The position numbers and the translations under genes were made by a program. A stretch of 64,000 nt of DNA, taken from NCBI RefSeq assembly GCF_019459225.1, contig NZ_JAIAZY010000006.1, positions 62,001-126,000 of the forward strand. The letters run 5' to 3'. This document shows positions 56,275-64,000 of this stretch, one piece after another (position 1 is the stretch's first letter; the number at the start of each line of letters is the position of its first letter). The stretch is from Bacillus sp. IITD106 (GTDB taxonomy: Bacteria; Bacillota; Bacilli; Bacillales; Bacillaceae_C). The notes under the pieces are model-generated. The model saw only the letters and a list, made by a program, of their open reading frames with translations. It searched no databases and was not told the DNA's origin.

Positions 56275-58290
56275 TTATGCCCCAAGCTTTTGACCTTGCT
56301 GCAGCTGGTACATTTGATAATACTTTCCTTTTCTCTCCATTAGTTCTTCATGATTGCCTCGCTCCACAATGGTTCCGCGATCAAGGACTAAAATTTGATC
56401 GGCGTTTTTAATTGTTGATAAACGGTGGGCGATAATGAAGGTTGTACGTCCTTTTTTCAATACGTCCATTGCTTCTTGGATAATCGTTTCTGTTTCCGTA
56501 TCGATGCTGGAAGTCGCTTCATCCAAAATGAGGATCGCTGGATCAAAGGCCAATGCTCGCGCAAAGGAGATTAGCTGGCGTTGTCCGGAAGAAAGTGTAC
56601 TTCCTTTTTCAACAACAGGCTCATCCATTCCCTTTTCTAAATTTTTCAAAACTCGATCTGCTCCTACTGCTTTTAAAGCCTCTTCAACCTTCTCACGTGA
56701 AATTCGCGGATCATTTAAGCTGACGTTAGAAGCTATCGTTCCTGTAAACAAATACGGATCTTGCAATACAATGCCCATGTGTTCACGCAGTGTTTGTTTC
56801 GGAATGTCTTGAATGTTTTTTCCATCAACTTTGATTTCGCCTTTTTGGCAATCATAGAAACGGAATAAAATATTCATGATTGAACTTTTTCCAGAACCTG
56901 TATGACCAACGAGTGCTACAGTTTCCCCTTGCTTTGCTTCAAAGTGGATGTCTTTCAGTACATATTCATTTTCCTTATATCCAAAATAAACGTGGTCGAA
57001 CGTAACATTTCCTTTATATCGTTCCATTCTTTCCGTGCTAACCTCTTCCCCTTGTTCATCAAGCAAGCGGAAAACTCTCTGTCCTGCAACTAAAGCTTGC
57101 TCTAGATTGGAAAATTGATTGACGATATTCATAACAGGATGGAATAATCGGTTGATATAATCAACATAGGCGTATAATACACCAATTGTCACGACTGAAT
57201 GAGCTCCGAGTGAATTACTTCCGAAATACCAAATAAACCCGACGAACACAATATTTTTTAACACCCCAACAAAATTATGGGACGATAAAGAGTTTAGTAT
57301 GAGCAGTTTATTTTGATAACGAAAATGCGTCTCGTTCATTTCCTCAAATTCTGCGCTCATTTGCTTTTCGCGGCGGAAAGCCTGAATAATCGTCATCCCT
57401 TGAATAGATTCATTGATCATCGCATTAAGCTCACTTACTTTAGAACGGATCACATGATTGTATTTAGAAGCAAATTTCCGATAAAAAATCATCCATGCGA
57501 ATAAAATAGGGATAAGCAGCGTACATAGCATAGCTAACTTTACATCGAGAATAAACATCGCTGTAAAAATTCCAAGGATATAAATAAACCCAGTAAAGAA
57601 ATTTGACAATACTGCCACATATAATTCTCGAATGGCTTCTGTATCATTCGTGATACGCGCGACAACTTTCCCTGCAGGTAAATCGTCAAAGTAGCGGATA
57701 GGCAGGCGTTGCACATGTGCAAATACATCCATCCGCATTTTTTGAATGATCCGATTTGCCGCTTTTTGCAAATAAAAATACTGACCATAACTAAAGATCG
57801 CTGCAACGATGAATAACCCCATGTAAAGTGCCAACAACTTCGTAATAGCAGGTATCTCAGGCTTATAAAAAGCGAGTGTATCGTTTATAGAAAGTTTTTT
57901 TGCTGAATATTCTTTCGTTTGACCTTGAACCGTAACGGAAAGTTTATCGCCCTTAATCGCTCGGTCTCCTTCAAAAGGAACTTCATCATTTACAAAGTAA
58001 AATCTTCTATCTACTTGTAAAATCGATGCCGTTTTACCGCTTTCCTTTAACGTCGCTTCAGCAGCATATAGTTCTCTGACGTATGATTTCCCATCATATT
58101 CCACTGAGAATTTCCCTGGGCTCGACTCTAACCAGTGATCTTCTATTCCTAAGATGTGCTCATCAATCAGCTTCTTCGCTACAAATGGTCCAATGACATC
58201 TGCACCGACTGAAACTGTCAGCATTGCCAGTGCAGCAATAATGAGACCTTTAAAAAACAATGCATATTTATATAACCTTTTTCCGGTCAT
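56275..58290 (-). CDS. bmrD: Heterodimeric multidrug ABC exporter, BmrD/YheH-type half
   Basis: 671 aa, close to B. subtilis YheH (about 673). Extra residues between the first two helices (about 48-155, ESSPGKFSVEYDG ... ITKLLAL) form the large external domain special to this half. NBD motifs: Walker A VALVGHTGSGKSS, signature TLSSGQRQLISFARAL (Ser for the first Gly) and Walker B AILILDEATSSIDTE with the catalytic Glu. With BmrC it forms the exporter of drugs and dyes. It overlaps the last base of bmrC. Confidence 0.88.
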   Translation of the reverse strand: MTGKRLYKYALFFKGLIIAALAMLTVSVGADVIGPFVAKKLIDEHILGIEDHWLESSPGKFSVEYDGKSYVRELYAAEATLKESGKTASILQVDRRFYFVNDEVPFEGDRAIKGDKLSVTVQGQTKEYSAKKLSINDTLAFYKPEIPAITKLLALYMGLFIVAAIFSYGQYFYLQKAANRIIQKMRMDVFAHVQRLPIRYFDDLPAGKVVARITNDTEAIRELYVAVLSNFFTGFIYILGIFTAMFILDVKLAMLCTLLIPILFAWMIFYRKFASKYNHVIRSKVSELNAMINESIQGMTIIQAFRREKQMSAEFEEMNETHFRYQNKLLILNSLSSHNFVGVLKNIVFVGFIWYFGSNSLGAHSVVTIGVLYAYVDYINRLFHPVMNIVNQFSNLEQALVAGQRVFRLLDEQGEEVSTERMERYKGNVTFDHVYFGYKENEYVLKDIHFEAKQGETVALVGHTGSGKSSIMNILFRFYDCQKGEIKVDGKNIQDIPKQTLREHMGIVLQDPYLFTGTIASNVSLNDPRISREKVEEALKAVGADRVLKNLEKGMDEPVVEKGSTLSSGQRQLISFARALAFDPAILILDEATSSIDTETETIIQEAMDVLKKGRTTFIIAHRLSTIKNADQILVLDRGTIVERGNHEELMERKGKYYQMYQLQQGQKLGA

Positions 58291-60047
58291 TATGCGTTCA
58301 CCTCCTCAAGAAGCGAGTCTTCTACTTGCTGTCTATCATATTGCTCTTTATACCATCCGTTTGCTTGCAGCAAATCTTGATGGGTTCCTTCTTCGACAAT
58401 TTTCCCGTCGTCTAAAACAATAATCCAGTCAGCATGTTCAATTGCAGATAGACGGTGTGTCGTAATAATAGTAGTTTTTCCGTTGCGCTCCTCGCGAATA
58501 TTTCGGATAATCCTAGACTCTGTCTTGGCGTCTACAGCAGATAACGAATCATCTAATATTAAAAGCTCTGGATTCTTAATAAGCGCTCGAGCAATTGAAA
58601 TTCTCTGCTTTTGTCCACCAGAAAGGGCTACCCCTTTTTCTCCTACAAGTGTTTCCAAGCCTTCTGGCAACATTTCTAAATCCTTTTCAAAATAAGCAAG
58701 ATAAATTGCTTTTTTAAGATCTTCCTCTGTTGCTTGTTCATCTCCGAAAAGGATGTTTTCTCTTACACTCCTAGAAAACAAAACATGATCTTGCGGAACA
58801 TAGCCAATCCAACTGCGAATCTGTTCTTTAGACTGATCTTTCATATTTACATCGGAAATGTAAATATCTCCATCACCTAATGGGTACTCTCGTAAAAATT
58901 GTTTAATAAATGTTGTCTTTCCACTTCCGGTTTTTCCAACTATACCAATCGTCTCACCACGTTTAATGTGGACATTTAAATTAGCCAAGTTATTTGTTTT
59001 TGAAGACGGATAGCGGAATGTAACCTCTGATAATAAAATGTTTTCTGGTTGCTCTATTACTTTTGGAGCGACAGGATCTTTTACATCTTCCTCGTAGTTC
59101 AATGTTTCTTGAACACGATCAAGCGATGCATTTCCCCGCTGCATGATATTGATTAATTCACCAATCGCAAACATTGGCCATGTAAGCATACCTAAGTAAA
59201 CATTGAAGGCAACTAGATGTCCCAATGAGATTTCTTGATGAAAGACAAGATATGTTCCGTAAGAAAGTCCGATGATGTAGCTGATTCCCGTAATCACTTT
59301 TGTTGCAGGATTGAATAGGGCATCGATTCTTTCAACACTAATATTTTTTTGGTACACATCCTCCGTCATCTTTTGAAAATCAGCTTCACTTGCCTTTTCT
59401 TGGACGTATGCCCGAGTAACCCTTACTCCTGAAACAGATTCAAGGACCCGATCATTCATGTCACCAAATGCATCTTGTGCAGCCGTAAATCGTGTATGGA
59501 TTTTATCTCCAAGAACTGTGATAATCCATGCAAGAATAGGCAGCGGCAATATCGCCGCAAATGTAAGCTTCCAAGAAACGAGGAATCCCATCGTCAATAA
59601 AATCGTGAACATATACATCGTAGAATCAAATAATGTAAGAATTCCAAAACCTGCAGTTAAGGATATCGCCCGTAAATCATTTGTACCCCTAGCCATTAAA
59701 TCGCCTGTTCGATTTTTTTCAAAAAATGTAGGAGTCATCTTTAATAAATGATTCATGAATCTAGAGCGCAGCATTTTTTCCACAATAAAAGCTCCGCCAA
59801 ATAATTGATACTGCCATACGTACGTAATCCAATAGTTTAATATTGCTCCACCACCCAATATCGCCACGTACATTAATAATGTTTTAAAGGTTAATGATCC
59901 GAGAAAGATATTGTCGATAGCAGATCCTAAAATCATTGGCGGAATCACTTCAAATATATTAGCAAAGCCCAATAAAACAAGGGCAATCGTATAACGCTTC
60001 CAATGTTGTTTAAAAAACCAACCTAATTTTTTTAATACACTAAACAT
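58290..60047 (-). CDS. bmrC: Heterodimeric multidrug ABC exporter, BmrC/YheI-type half
   Basis: 585 aa, same length as B. subtilis YheI. Six membrane helices, then NBD: Walker A IGIVGKTGSGKTT, signature VALSGGQKQRISIARAL, Walker B LLILDDSLSAVDAKTES. The Walker B Glu is Asp (LDD), so its site is degenerate, as in BmrC. The partner gene overlaps its stop. AAAGGAGG precedes the ATG. A 350-nt leader upstream has small frames and two terminator hairpins, as in the bmrB-controlled B. subtilis operon. Confidence 0.9.
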   Translation of the reverse strand: MFSVLKKLGWFFKQHWKRYTIALVLLGFANIFEVIPPMILGSAIDNIFLGSLTFKTLLMYVAILGGGAILNYWITYVWQYQLFGGAFIVEKMLRSRFMNHLLKMTPTFFEKNRTGDLMARGTNDLRAISLTAGFGILTLFDSTMYMFTILLTMGFLVSWKLTFAAILPLPILAWIITVLGDKIHTRFTAAQDAFGDMNDRVLESVSGVRVTRAYVQEKASEADFQKMTEDVYQKNISVERIDALFNPATKVITGISYIIGLSYGTYLVFHQEISLGHLVAFNVYLGMLTWPMFAIGELINIMQRGNASLDRVQETLNYEEDVKDPVAPKVIEQPENILLSEVTFRYPSSKTNNLANLNVHIKRGETIGIVGKTGSGKTTFIKQFLREYPLGDGDIYISDVNMKDQSKEQIRSWIGYVPQDHVLFSRSVRENILFGDEQATEEDLKKAIYLAYFEKDLEMLPEGLETLVGEKGVALSGGQKQRISIARALIKNPELLILDDSLSAVDAKTESRIIRNIREERNGKTTIITTHRLSAIEHADWIIVLDDGKIVEEGTHQDLLQANGWYKEQYDRQQVEDSLLEEVNA

Positions 60048-60085
60048 TCCTTAAACCTCCTTTTTTGCCGACCATCCAGTGAAAG

Positions 60086-60136
60086 CTACCCACTCTCCAG
60101 CTCCACTGTTTTCATCAATAGAATAAAAATCGTCAT
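60086..60136 (-). CDS. Possible second leader peptide (16 aa)
   Basis: ATG ACG ATT ... TAG, 16 residues (MTIFILLMKTVELESG), with GGGAGG 9 nt upstream, about 40 nt before the bmrC start. It is after both hairpins, so translation would couple to bmrC rather than govern termination. Unproven. Confidence 0.4.
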   Translation of the reverse strand: MTIFILLMKTVELESG

Positions 60137-60196
60137 TTGTTTTTCCTCCCGATTGTTTTTTTATATTAACAGTGTGATAACACTGGTTTTCTATAT

Positions 60197-60239
60197 GAAA
60201 AAGAGCATAGTGCGCCTATAAATATGCGCAGCTATGCTC
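60197..60239 (-). terminator. Second attenuator hairpin in the bmr leader
   Basis: GAGCATA-GC-TGCGC pairs with GCGCA-C-TATGCTC on the minus strand, followed by TTTTTC. Confidence 0.65.
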
Positions 60240-60243
60240 ACAT

Positions 60244-60277
60244 AAAAAAGACACGGGTATCCTATAGCCCGCGTCTT
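60244..60277 (-). terminator. First attenuator hairpin in the bmr leader
   Basis: AAGACGCGGG pairs with CCCGTGTCTT on the minus strand, followed by TTTTTT. It begins 22 nt after the leader-peptide stop codon. Confidence 0.75.
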
Positions 60278-60298
60278 AGCTTTTAATCGTTTACAAAA

Positions 60299-60367
60299 TT
60301 ATGCAATTAAACGGCAGGCTGAGTCCATATTCAGTTGTTGAACGTTTACAATTAACTTTTTCATCAT
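60299..60367 (-). CDS. Leader peptide (22 aa), BmrB-like role
   Basis: Begins MMKKLIVNVQQLNM and ends CRLIA, stop TAA 60299. A good ribosome site (GGGAGG) lies 6-7 nt upstream and a promoter 44-73 nt upstream. A terminator follows 22 nt behind the stop. In B. subtilis the bmrCD genes are switched on when ribosomes stall on a leader frame (bmrB); this shorter frame stands in the same place. The sequence is not obviously homologous to BmrB. Confidence 0.65.
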   Translation of the reverse strand: MMKKLIVNVQQLNMDSACRLIA

Positions 60368-60410
60368 GATCAGCCTCCCTTCCTTAATTTAGACTATATT
60401 GAATGTTCAT

Positions 60411-60440
60411 ATGTTAGCACGAGAGAATTTGTCATGTCAA
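60411..60440 (-). promoter_or_regulatory. Promoter of the bmr leader and operon
   Basis: TTGACA (60440-60435), 18-nt spacer, TAACAT (60416-60411) on the minus strand; start near 60404. Confidence 0.65.
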
Positions 60441-60587
60441 TTAGTTATTGGAAAAAATTTTCATAATATCATTTTAGTCCGATTCATACAACAATATTCA
60501 ACTGTCGATAGGAATCTTTAAGAAAAAAGTGTAAAGACTAAAATTAGTGGAAAAGAATAACTAAAAATTGAAGAAGGGGAAACATTC

Positions 60588-62081
60588 ATGGACTATAAGT
60601 TGAAAGAGGAAATCGTTAAAAGTGTCCCTCAGAAAGGATTTTTTGGACATCCAAAAGGTTTGTTTACATTATTTTTCACAGAGTTTTGGGAACGTTTTTC
60701 ATATTACGGGATGAGGGCCATTCTCCTTTATTATATGTATTACGCTGTTTCAGAAGGCGGACTTGGTCTAGACAAAACAACGGCCGCTTCCGTCATGGCC
60801 ATATACGGGTCTCTCGTTTATATGTCTGGAATCATTGGAGGCTGGATAGCGGATCGGATACTAGGGACGAAAAAAACAGTTTTCTTCGGCGGAATCTTAA
60901 TTATGGGTGGCCATATTGCCCTATCCTTTCCAGGTGGAATCGTCGCTTTATTTTTATCCATGGGATTAATTGTTATCGGTACAGGTCTTTTGAAGCCAAA
61001 TGTTTCAAGTGTCGTCGGTGATTTATACAGTGAAGATGATAACCGTCGCGATGCTGGTTTCAGTATTTTTTATATGGGAATTAATTTAGGTGCTTTAATC
61101 GCTCCTTTTATCGTAGGGACGCTTGGACAAAAATACAATTTTCATCTTGGTTTTGGGGTAGCTGCAATTGGTATGTTTTTAGGATTAGTGATTTTTTTAG
61201 CAACGAGGAAAAATAATTTGGGTCTTGCAGGCTCACATGTTCCAAATCCACTTTCTCCAGATGAAAAGAGAAGAGTTTATTTAGGTTTTTTTATTGTCGC
61301 TATCATGGTTATCTTACTTGGTGCCCTATCGATTTCCAAAGGCATTTTGACGATTGATCGCTTTACGATGCTCGTTAGTATTTTGGGAATAATCATTCCT
61401 GCCGCTTACTTTATTGTTATGTTCCGAAGTAAAAAGACAACTCCTGACGAACGATCCAATTTAACAGCTTACATACCATTATTCATTGCATCAATTATGT
61501 TTTGGGCAATTGAAGAACAAGGTTCAATCATACTTGCACAATATGCCGACCAACGAACACAATTGCAGTTTGCAGGATTAAAATTAGAGTCCTCTTGGTT
61601 CCAATCATTAAACCCAGTCTTTATCGTCATATTTGCTCCAATTTTTGCATGGCTTTGGATAAGACTCGGCAATCGTCAGCCATCGACACCAGCAAAATTC
61701 GCATTGGGACTTGTTCTTGCGGGTCTTTCTTTTATCGTTATGATCTTTCCTGCCTATATGAACGGTGTAAACACACTTGTAAGCCCATTGTGGCTAGTTC
61801 TCAGTTTCTTTATCGTCGTGCTTGGTGAGCTTTGTTTATCACCTGTTGGGCTTTCCGCTACTACAAGATTGGCGCCAGCAGCCTTTTCAGCACAGACGAT
61901 GAGTCTTTGGTTTTTATCAAATGCTTCTGCACAAGCGATTAACGCTCAGATTGTAAAATTATATAAACCTGAAACTGAAATTATTTACTTCGGTTTCATA
62001 GGTGGTATATCGATTTTACTTGGAATAATTTTGTTCGCGATGTCTCCGAAAATTCAGTCGTATATGCGAGGTACTCGATAA
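60588..62081 (+). CDS. dtpT: POT/PTR-family proton-dependent peptide transporter
   Basis: 497 aa, 14 membrane helices. Signatures: FFTEFWERFSYYGMRAILLY (ExxER) in helix 1, the GGWIADRILGTKKTVFFGGI motif and MGINLGALIAPFIVGTLGQK (PTR2 signature). Imports di- and tripeptides with protons. AGGGGAAACATTC precedes the ATG. Monocistronic, converging on trpE. The symbol is by family; the Bacillus name would be yclF-like. Confidence 0.9.
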   Translation: MDYKLKEEIVKSVPQKGFFGHPKGLFTLFFTEFWERFSYYGMRAILLYYMYYAVSEGGLGLDKTTAASVMAIYGSLVYMSGIIGGWIADRILGTKKTVFFGGILIMGGHIALSFPGGIVALFLSMGLIVIGTGLLKPNVSSVVGDLYSEDDNRRDAGFSIFYMGINLGALIAPFIVGTLGQKYNFHLGFGVAAIGMFLGLVIFLATRKNNLGLAGSHVPNPLSPDEKRRVYLGFFIVAIMVILLGALSISKGILTIDRFTMLVSILGIIIPAAYFIVMFRSKKTTPDERSNLTAYIPLFIASIMFWAIEEQGSIILAQYADQRTQLQFAGLKLESSWFQSLNPVFIVIFAPIFAWLWIRLGNRQPSTPAKFALGLVLAGLSFIVMIFPAYMNGVNTLVSPLWLVLSFFIVVLGELCLSPVGLSATTRLAPAAFSAQTMSLWFLSNASAQAINAQIVKLYKPETEIIYFGFIGGISILLGIILFAMSPKIQSYMRGTR

Positions 62082-62091
62082 ACGGAAGAAA

Positions 62092-62124
62092 AACCATCAT
62101 CCTATTTAAACTTGGATGATGGTT
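62092..62124 (-). terminator. Bidirectional terminator between dtpT and trpE
   Basis: AACCATCATCC pairs with GGATGATGGTT; the minus side has the better T-run (GGTTTTTCTT), which ends trpE. Confidence 0.75.
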
Positions 62125-62146
62125 ATTTCTTGTTAGCAAACATTTA

Positions 62147-63532
62147 TTAATAAGGTTTCGGACTTAAAAGCGCCCTTGCTTTGTTAATTGTCTCCATATA
62201 TTCATTTTTAGGGATAGAGTCTGCCACAATCCCTGCGCCAGCTTGCAAATAGGCATGTTGATCTTTAATGACGAGTGAACGGATTGCAATCGCAAAGTCG
62301 ACATCGCCATTCGCATTAATATAGCCAATGGCTCCTGCATAGACGCCTCGCTTCACTTCCTCAAGGTCATTGATAATTTGCATTGCACGAGGTTTTGGAG
62401 CTCCAGAAACGGTACCTGCTGGAAGAGAGGAAATGAGCGCGTCAATACCTGTTTTCCCTTCTGCAAGCGTCCCTTCCAATTCAGAAACGATGTGCATGAC
62501 ATGACGATAACGCTCTATTTTCATATGCCGTTTAATATTTATCGTATCATTTAAACATATGTGGCTTAGATCCTCACAGCTCAAATCTACAAGCATCCGA
62601 TGTTCAGATAATTCTTTTTCATCTGCTAAAAGTTCTGCTTCAAGCGCAAGGTCTTCCTCGTGAGTTTCTCCACGCCTTCTCGTTCCGGCAATTGGATTTG
62701 TTGAAACGATTTTTCCACTTGTTTTAATAAAACTTTCTGGAGACGCTCCTAAAACAACATATTCATTAAAATCAACGTAAAACATATAAGGTGAAGGATT
62801 GGAGTTTCTTAACACCCGATAAAAGTGAAAAGGATCTGCCCCAACCTTTCCAATCATTCGTTGCGACAAGACGACTTGCTCTATTTCGCCATTTTTAATA
62901 AATTCCTGTGCAGCCTCTACTTTACGTATGAATTCTTCTTTTTCCAGTTGAGGTGTGAATTCAATTTTACAGTCGGTTAATGTTTCATCTTGTTCCTTCC
63001 TGGAGATTTGCTTCTCCAATTCATTCATGCGTTTTTCCAGTTCTTCCTCTGTTCGATTTCCATGTAGATCAATTGCAAGCACATAGATTGATTGGGCTAA
63101 ATGGTCATAGACGATCGCATCCTCATATACCATAAAATGAATATCCGGCATATTAATTTCATCTTTCAGCTCTTCTCCAATATCGATATACTGACGAATC
63201 GCATCATACCCTACATACCCGACCGCTCCACCGTAAAAAGGAAAAGGAAGTTCTAAATCAAGTCTAGGGAGTGAAGCCTGCATGATATCAAGAGGCACCC
63301 CTGTTTGTTCCTTGACTCCTGAAGATGAAATGACCGATGCCTTATTCCCCTCCCCGATAATTTCCATAACAGGATTTACTCCAATAAAAGAATAGCGTCC
63401 TTGTTCACTGTGTTTCAGCGAACTTTCCAATAAAAATTTTTTCGTTCCTTCTAGCCGCAAGAAAATATTAATCGGAGTCAGGACATCCCCATTCAATTTT
63501 CTCATTTTAAAATTCGCTTGTTTTGTTTGCAT
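62147..63532 (-). CDS. trpE: Anthranilate synthase component I
   Basis: 461 aa. Converts chorismate and ammonia to anthranilate. The N-terminal Trp-feedback site LLESS with YSFIG is present, and the chorismate-binding half shows EQVVLSQRMIGKV, NPIAGTRRRGETHEEDLALE, LVDLSCEDL and SLPAGTVSGAPKPRAMQIIN. The start is ATG 63532 (MQTKQANFKM) after GGAAGGGGATTGG; the frame runs on through the T-box, giving a spurious 44-residue extension. No trpG or other trp gene follows; a terminator and a convergent gene do. It is thus a lone trpE. Confidence 0.95.
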   Translation of the reverse strand: MQTKQANFKMRKLNGDVLTPINIFLRLEGTKKFLLESSLKHSEQGRYSFIGVNPVMEIIGEGNKASVISSSGVKEQTGVPLDIMQASLPRLDLELPFPFYGGAVGYVGYDAIRQYIDIGEELKDEINMPDIHFMVYEDAIVYDHLAQSIYVLAIDLHGNRTEEELEKRMNELEKQISRKEQDETLTDCKIEFTPQLEKEEFIRKVEAAQEFIKNGEIEQVVLSQRMIGKVGADPFHFYRVLRNSNPSPYMFYVDFNEYVVLGASPESFIKTSGKIVSTNPIAGTRRRGETHEEDLALEAELLADEKELSEHRMLVDLSCEDLSHICLNDTINIKRHMKIERYRHVMHIVSELEGTLAEGKTGIDALISSLPAGTVSGAPKPRAMQIINDLEEVKRGVYAGAIGYINANGDVDFAIAIRSLVIKDQHAYLQAGAGIVADSIPKNEYMETINKARALLSPKPY

Positions 63533-63552
63533 TTTCCAATCCCCTTCCAAAT

Positions 63553-63848
63553 ATTTTCGAAATACAAAAAGCCCCCAGACAAACACAAAATCGTGTTCAT
63601 CTGAGGGCGATATAACCGCGGTGCCACCTCGTATTGGAGACTTTTCAAAAAATCCCCATCTCATTCAGGCACGGGAGAACTGCTCCGATGCCCTATCCAT
63701 ATAACGGCGGAAAACCGAATTTCCCTACTCTATTTCAGGAAATCACTCACAAGTCCATTCTGTATAAGCTTTCGTACCGGATTCACACCAACGCCGGCTC
63801 TCTGTGACGAATCACTTACGCATACTACTCTTGATCAACGTTTTTGGA
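63553..63848 (-). promoter_or_regulatory. T-box riboswitch (Trp specifier), proximal copy before trpE
   Basis: Core GAGGTGGCACCGCGG at about 63616-63630 on the minus strand; the terminator GCCCTCAGATGAA/...TCTGGGGGC with TTTTTG lies at 63566-63608. Stem I base CAAG with AGTA beside it pairs with CTTG, and the triplet one base before the 3' strand is TGG (63757-63755), reading Trp. Confidence 0.88.
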
Positions 63849-63867
63849 TTATTTTTTTACTAAAACA

Positions 63868-64000
63868 CAAAAAGGCCCCTCATCCAAAGGACGAAGGACC
63901 GTGGTGCCACCTTTATTCAGCCAAAAATCAGCTCTCTTCCGCACAAATGCTTATTACGCAGCTATGCGTGCTCCCTTGTATCGACGGGATTTTCGCCAAA
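63868..64000 (-). promoter_or_regulatory. Second T-box riboswitch, distal copy, cut by the window edge
   Basis: Core AAGGTGGCACCACGG at about 63899-63913 and the terminator GGTCCTTCGTCC/GGATGAGGGGCC plus TTTTTGTG (63868-63900) are complete. Stem I and the specifier lie beyond 64000. The two T-boxes are in tandem ahead of trpE. Confidence 0.85.

Noticed and set aside
63533-63664. Reading trpE from an ATG at 63664, giving 44 extra residues
   Set aside because: The extension translates the T-box terminator/antiterminator; the good ribosome site and family start are at 63532.

Overview
The window is about 64 kb of low-GC (AT-rich) DNA with the gene content and signals of a spore-forming Bacillaceae-type Firmicute. 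Evidence: strong AGGAGG-type ribosome sites with several TTG and GTG starts, many rho-independent terminators, four T-box leaders, a CodY-like box, a DUF3231 protein, a BmrCD-type ABC exporter, YtrA/YtrB-type genes and dispersed intergenic repeats of the kind scattered through Bacillaceae genomes. I cannot name the species. No phage, IS element, CRISPR array, rRNA or tRNA is visible.

Left part (1-20 kb) is an accessory-type stretch of short one- or two-gene units: small stress, transport and regulatory genes (SRPBCC, DUF3231, MFS exporters, AraC/aldo-keto reductase pair, TetR/GNAT, MerR/MFS, a cysteine-rich copper-storage protein, EcsC, VOC, uracil-DNA-glycosylase-like, acyltransferase, methyltransferase, degenerate Fic protein, nuclease lipoprotein, phospholipase D-like protein, MATE pump). 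It contains gene remnants: an SDR dehydrogenase tail at 10.9 kb and short broken frames at 0.5-0.8 kb. The middle (20-37 kb) holds an Rpn-like nuclease, the tldD-tldE protease pair, a heme-sensor-like two-component system (hssR-hssS) in one unit with a CtaG-like gene and an MMPL exporter, T-box-controlled proS, an AAC(3)-family gene and a GntR-ABC operon.

The right part (37-64 kb) is mostly core metabolism and transport. The minus-strand ilvE-ilvD-[T-box]-ilvB-ilvH-ilvC-leuA-leuB-leuC-leuD cluster makes branched-chain amino acids; it has a CodY-like promoter before ilvE and an internal promoter plus T-box (specifier read as AUC) before ilvB. Then come a coiled-coil gene flanked by inverted copies of a dispersed repeat, a regulator-potA-potB-potC-potD polyamine uptake operon, a divergent LysR/YeiH pair, tandem-repeat intergenic DNA, a bmrC-bmrD exporter operon with an unannotated leader-peptide/attenuator region, a POT peptide transporter, and a stand-alone trpE behind two tandem T-boxes (the distal one cut by the window edge).

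The most interesting signal is the 24.3-30.0 kb block. Direct repeats resembling the HssR operator (GTTCATATT-N2-GTTCATATT, from memory of the staphylococcal system) sit at exactly the same distance (7 nt) from the -10 box of two promoters: one before the MMPL-ctaG-hssR-hssS unit and one before the convergent CopD-like membrane gene. No HrtAB-type ABC exporter is present. I infer a heme/respiratory-stress module in which an RND/MMPL pump and two membrane proteins take the place of HrtAB.
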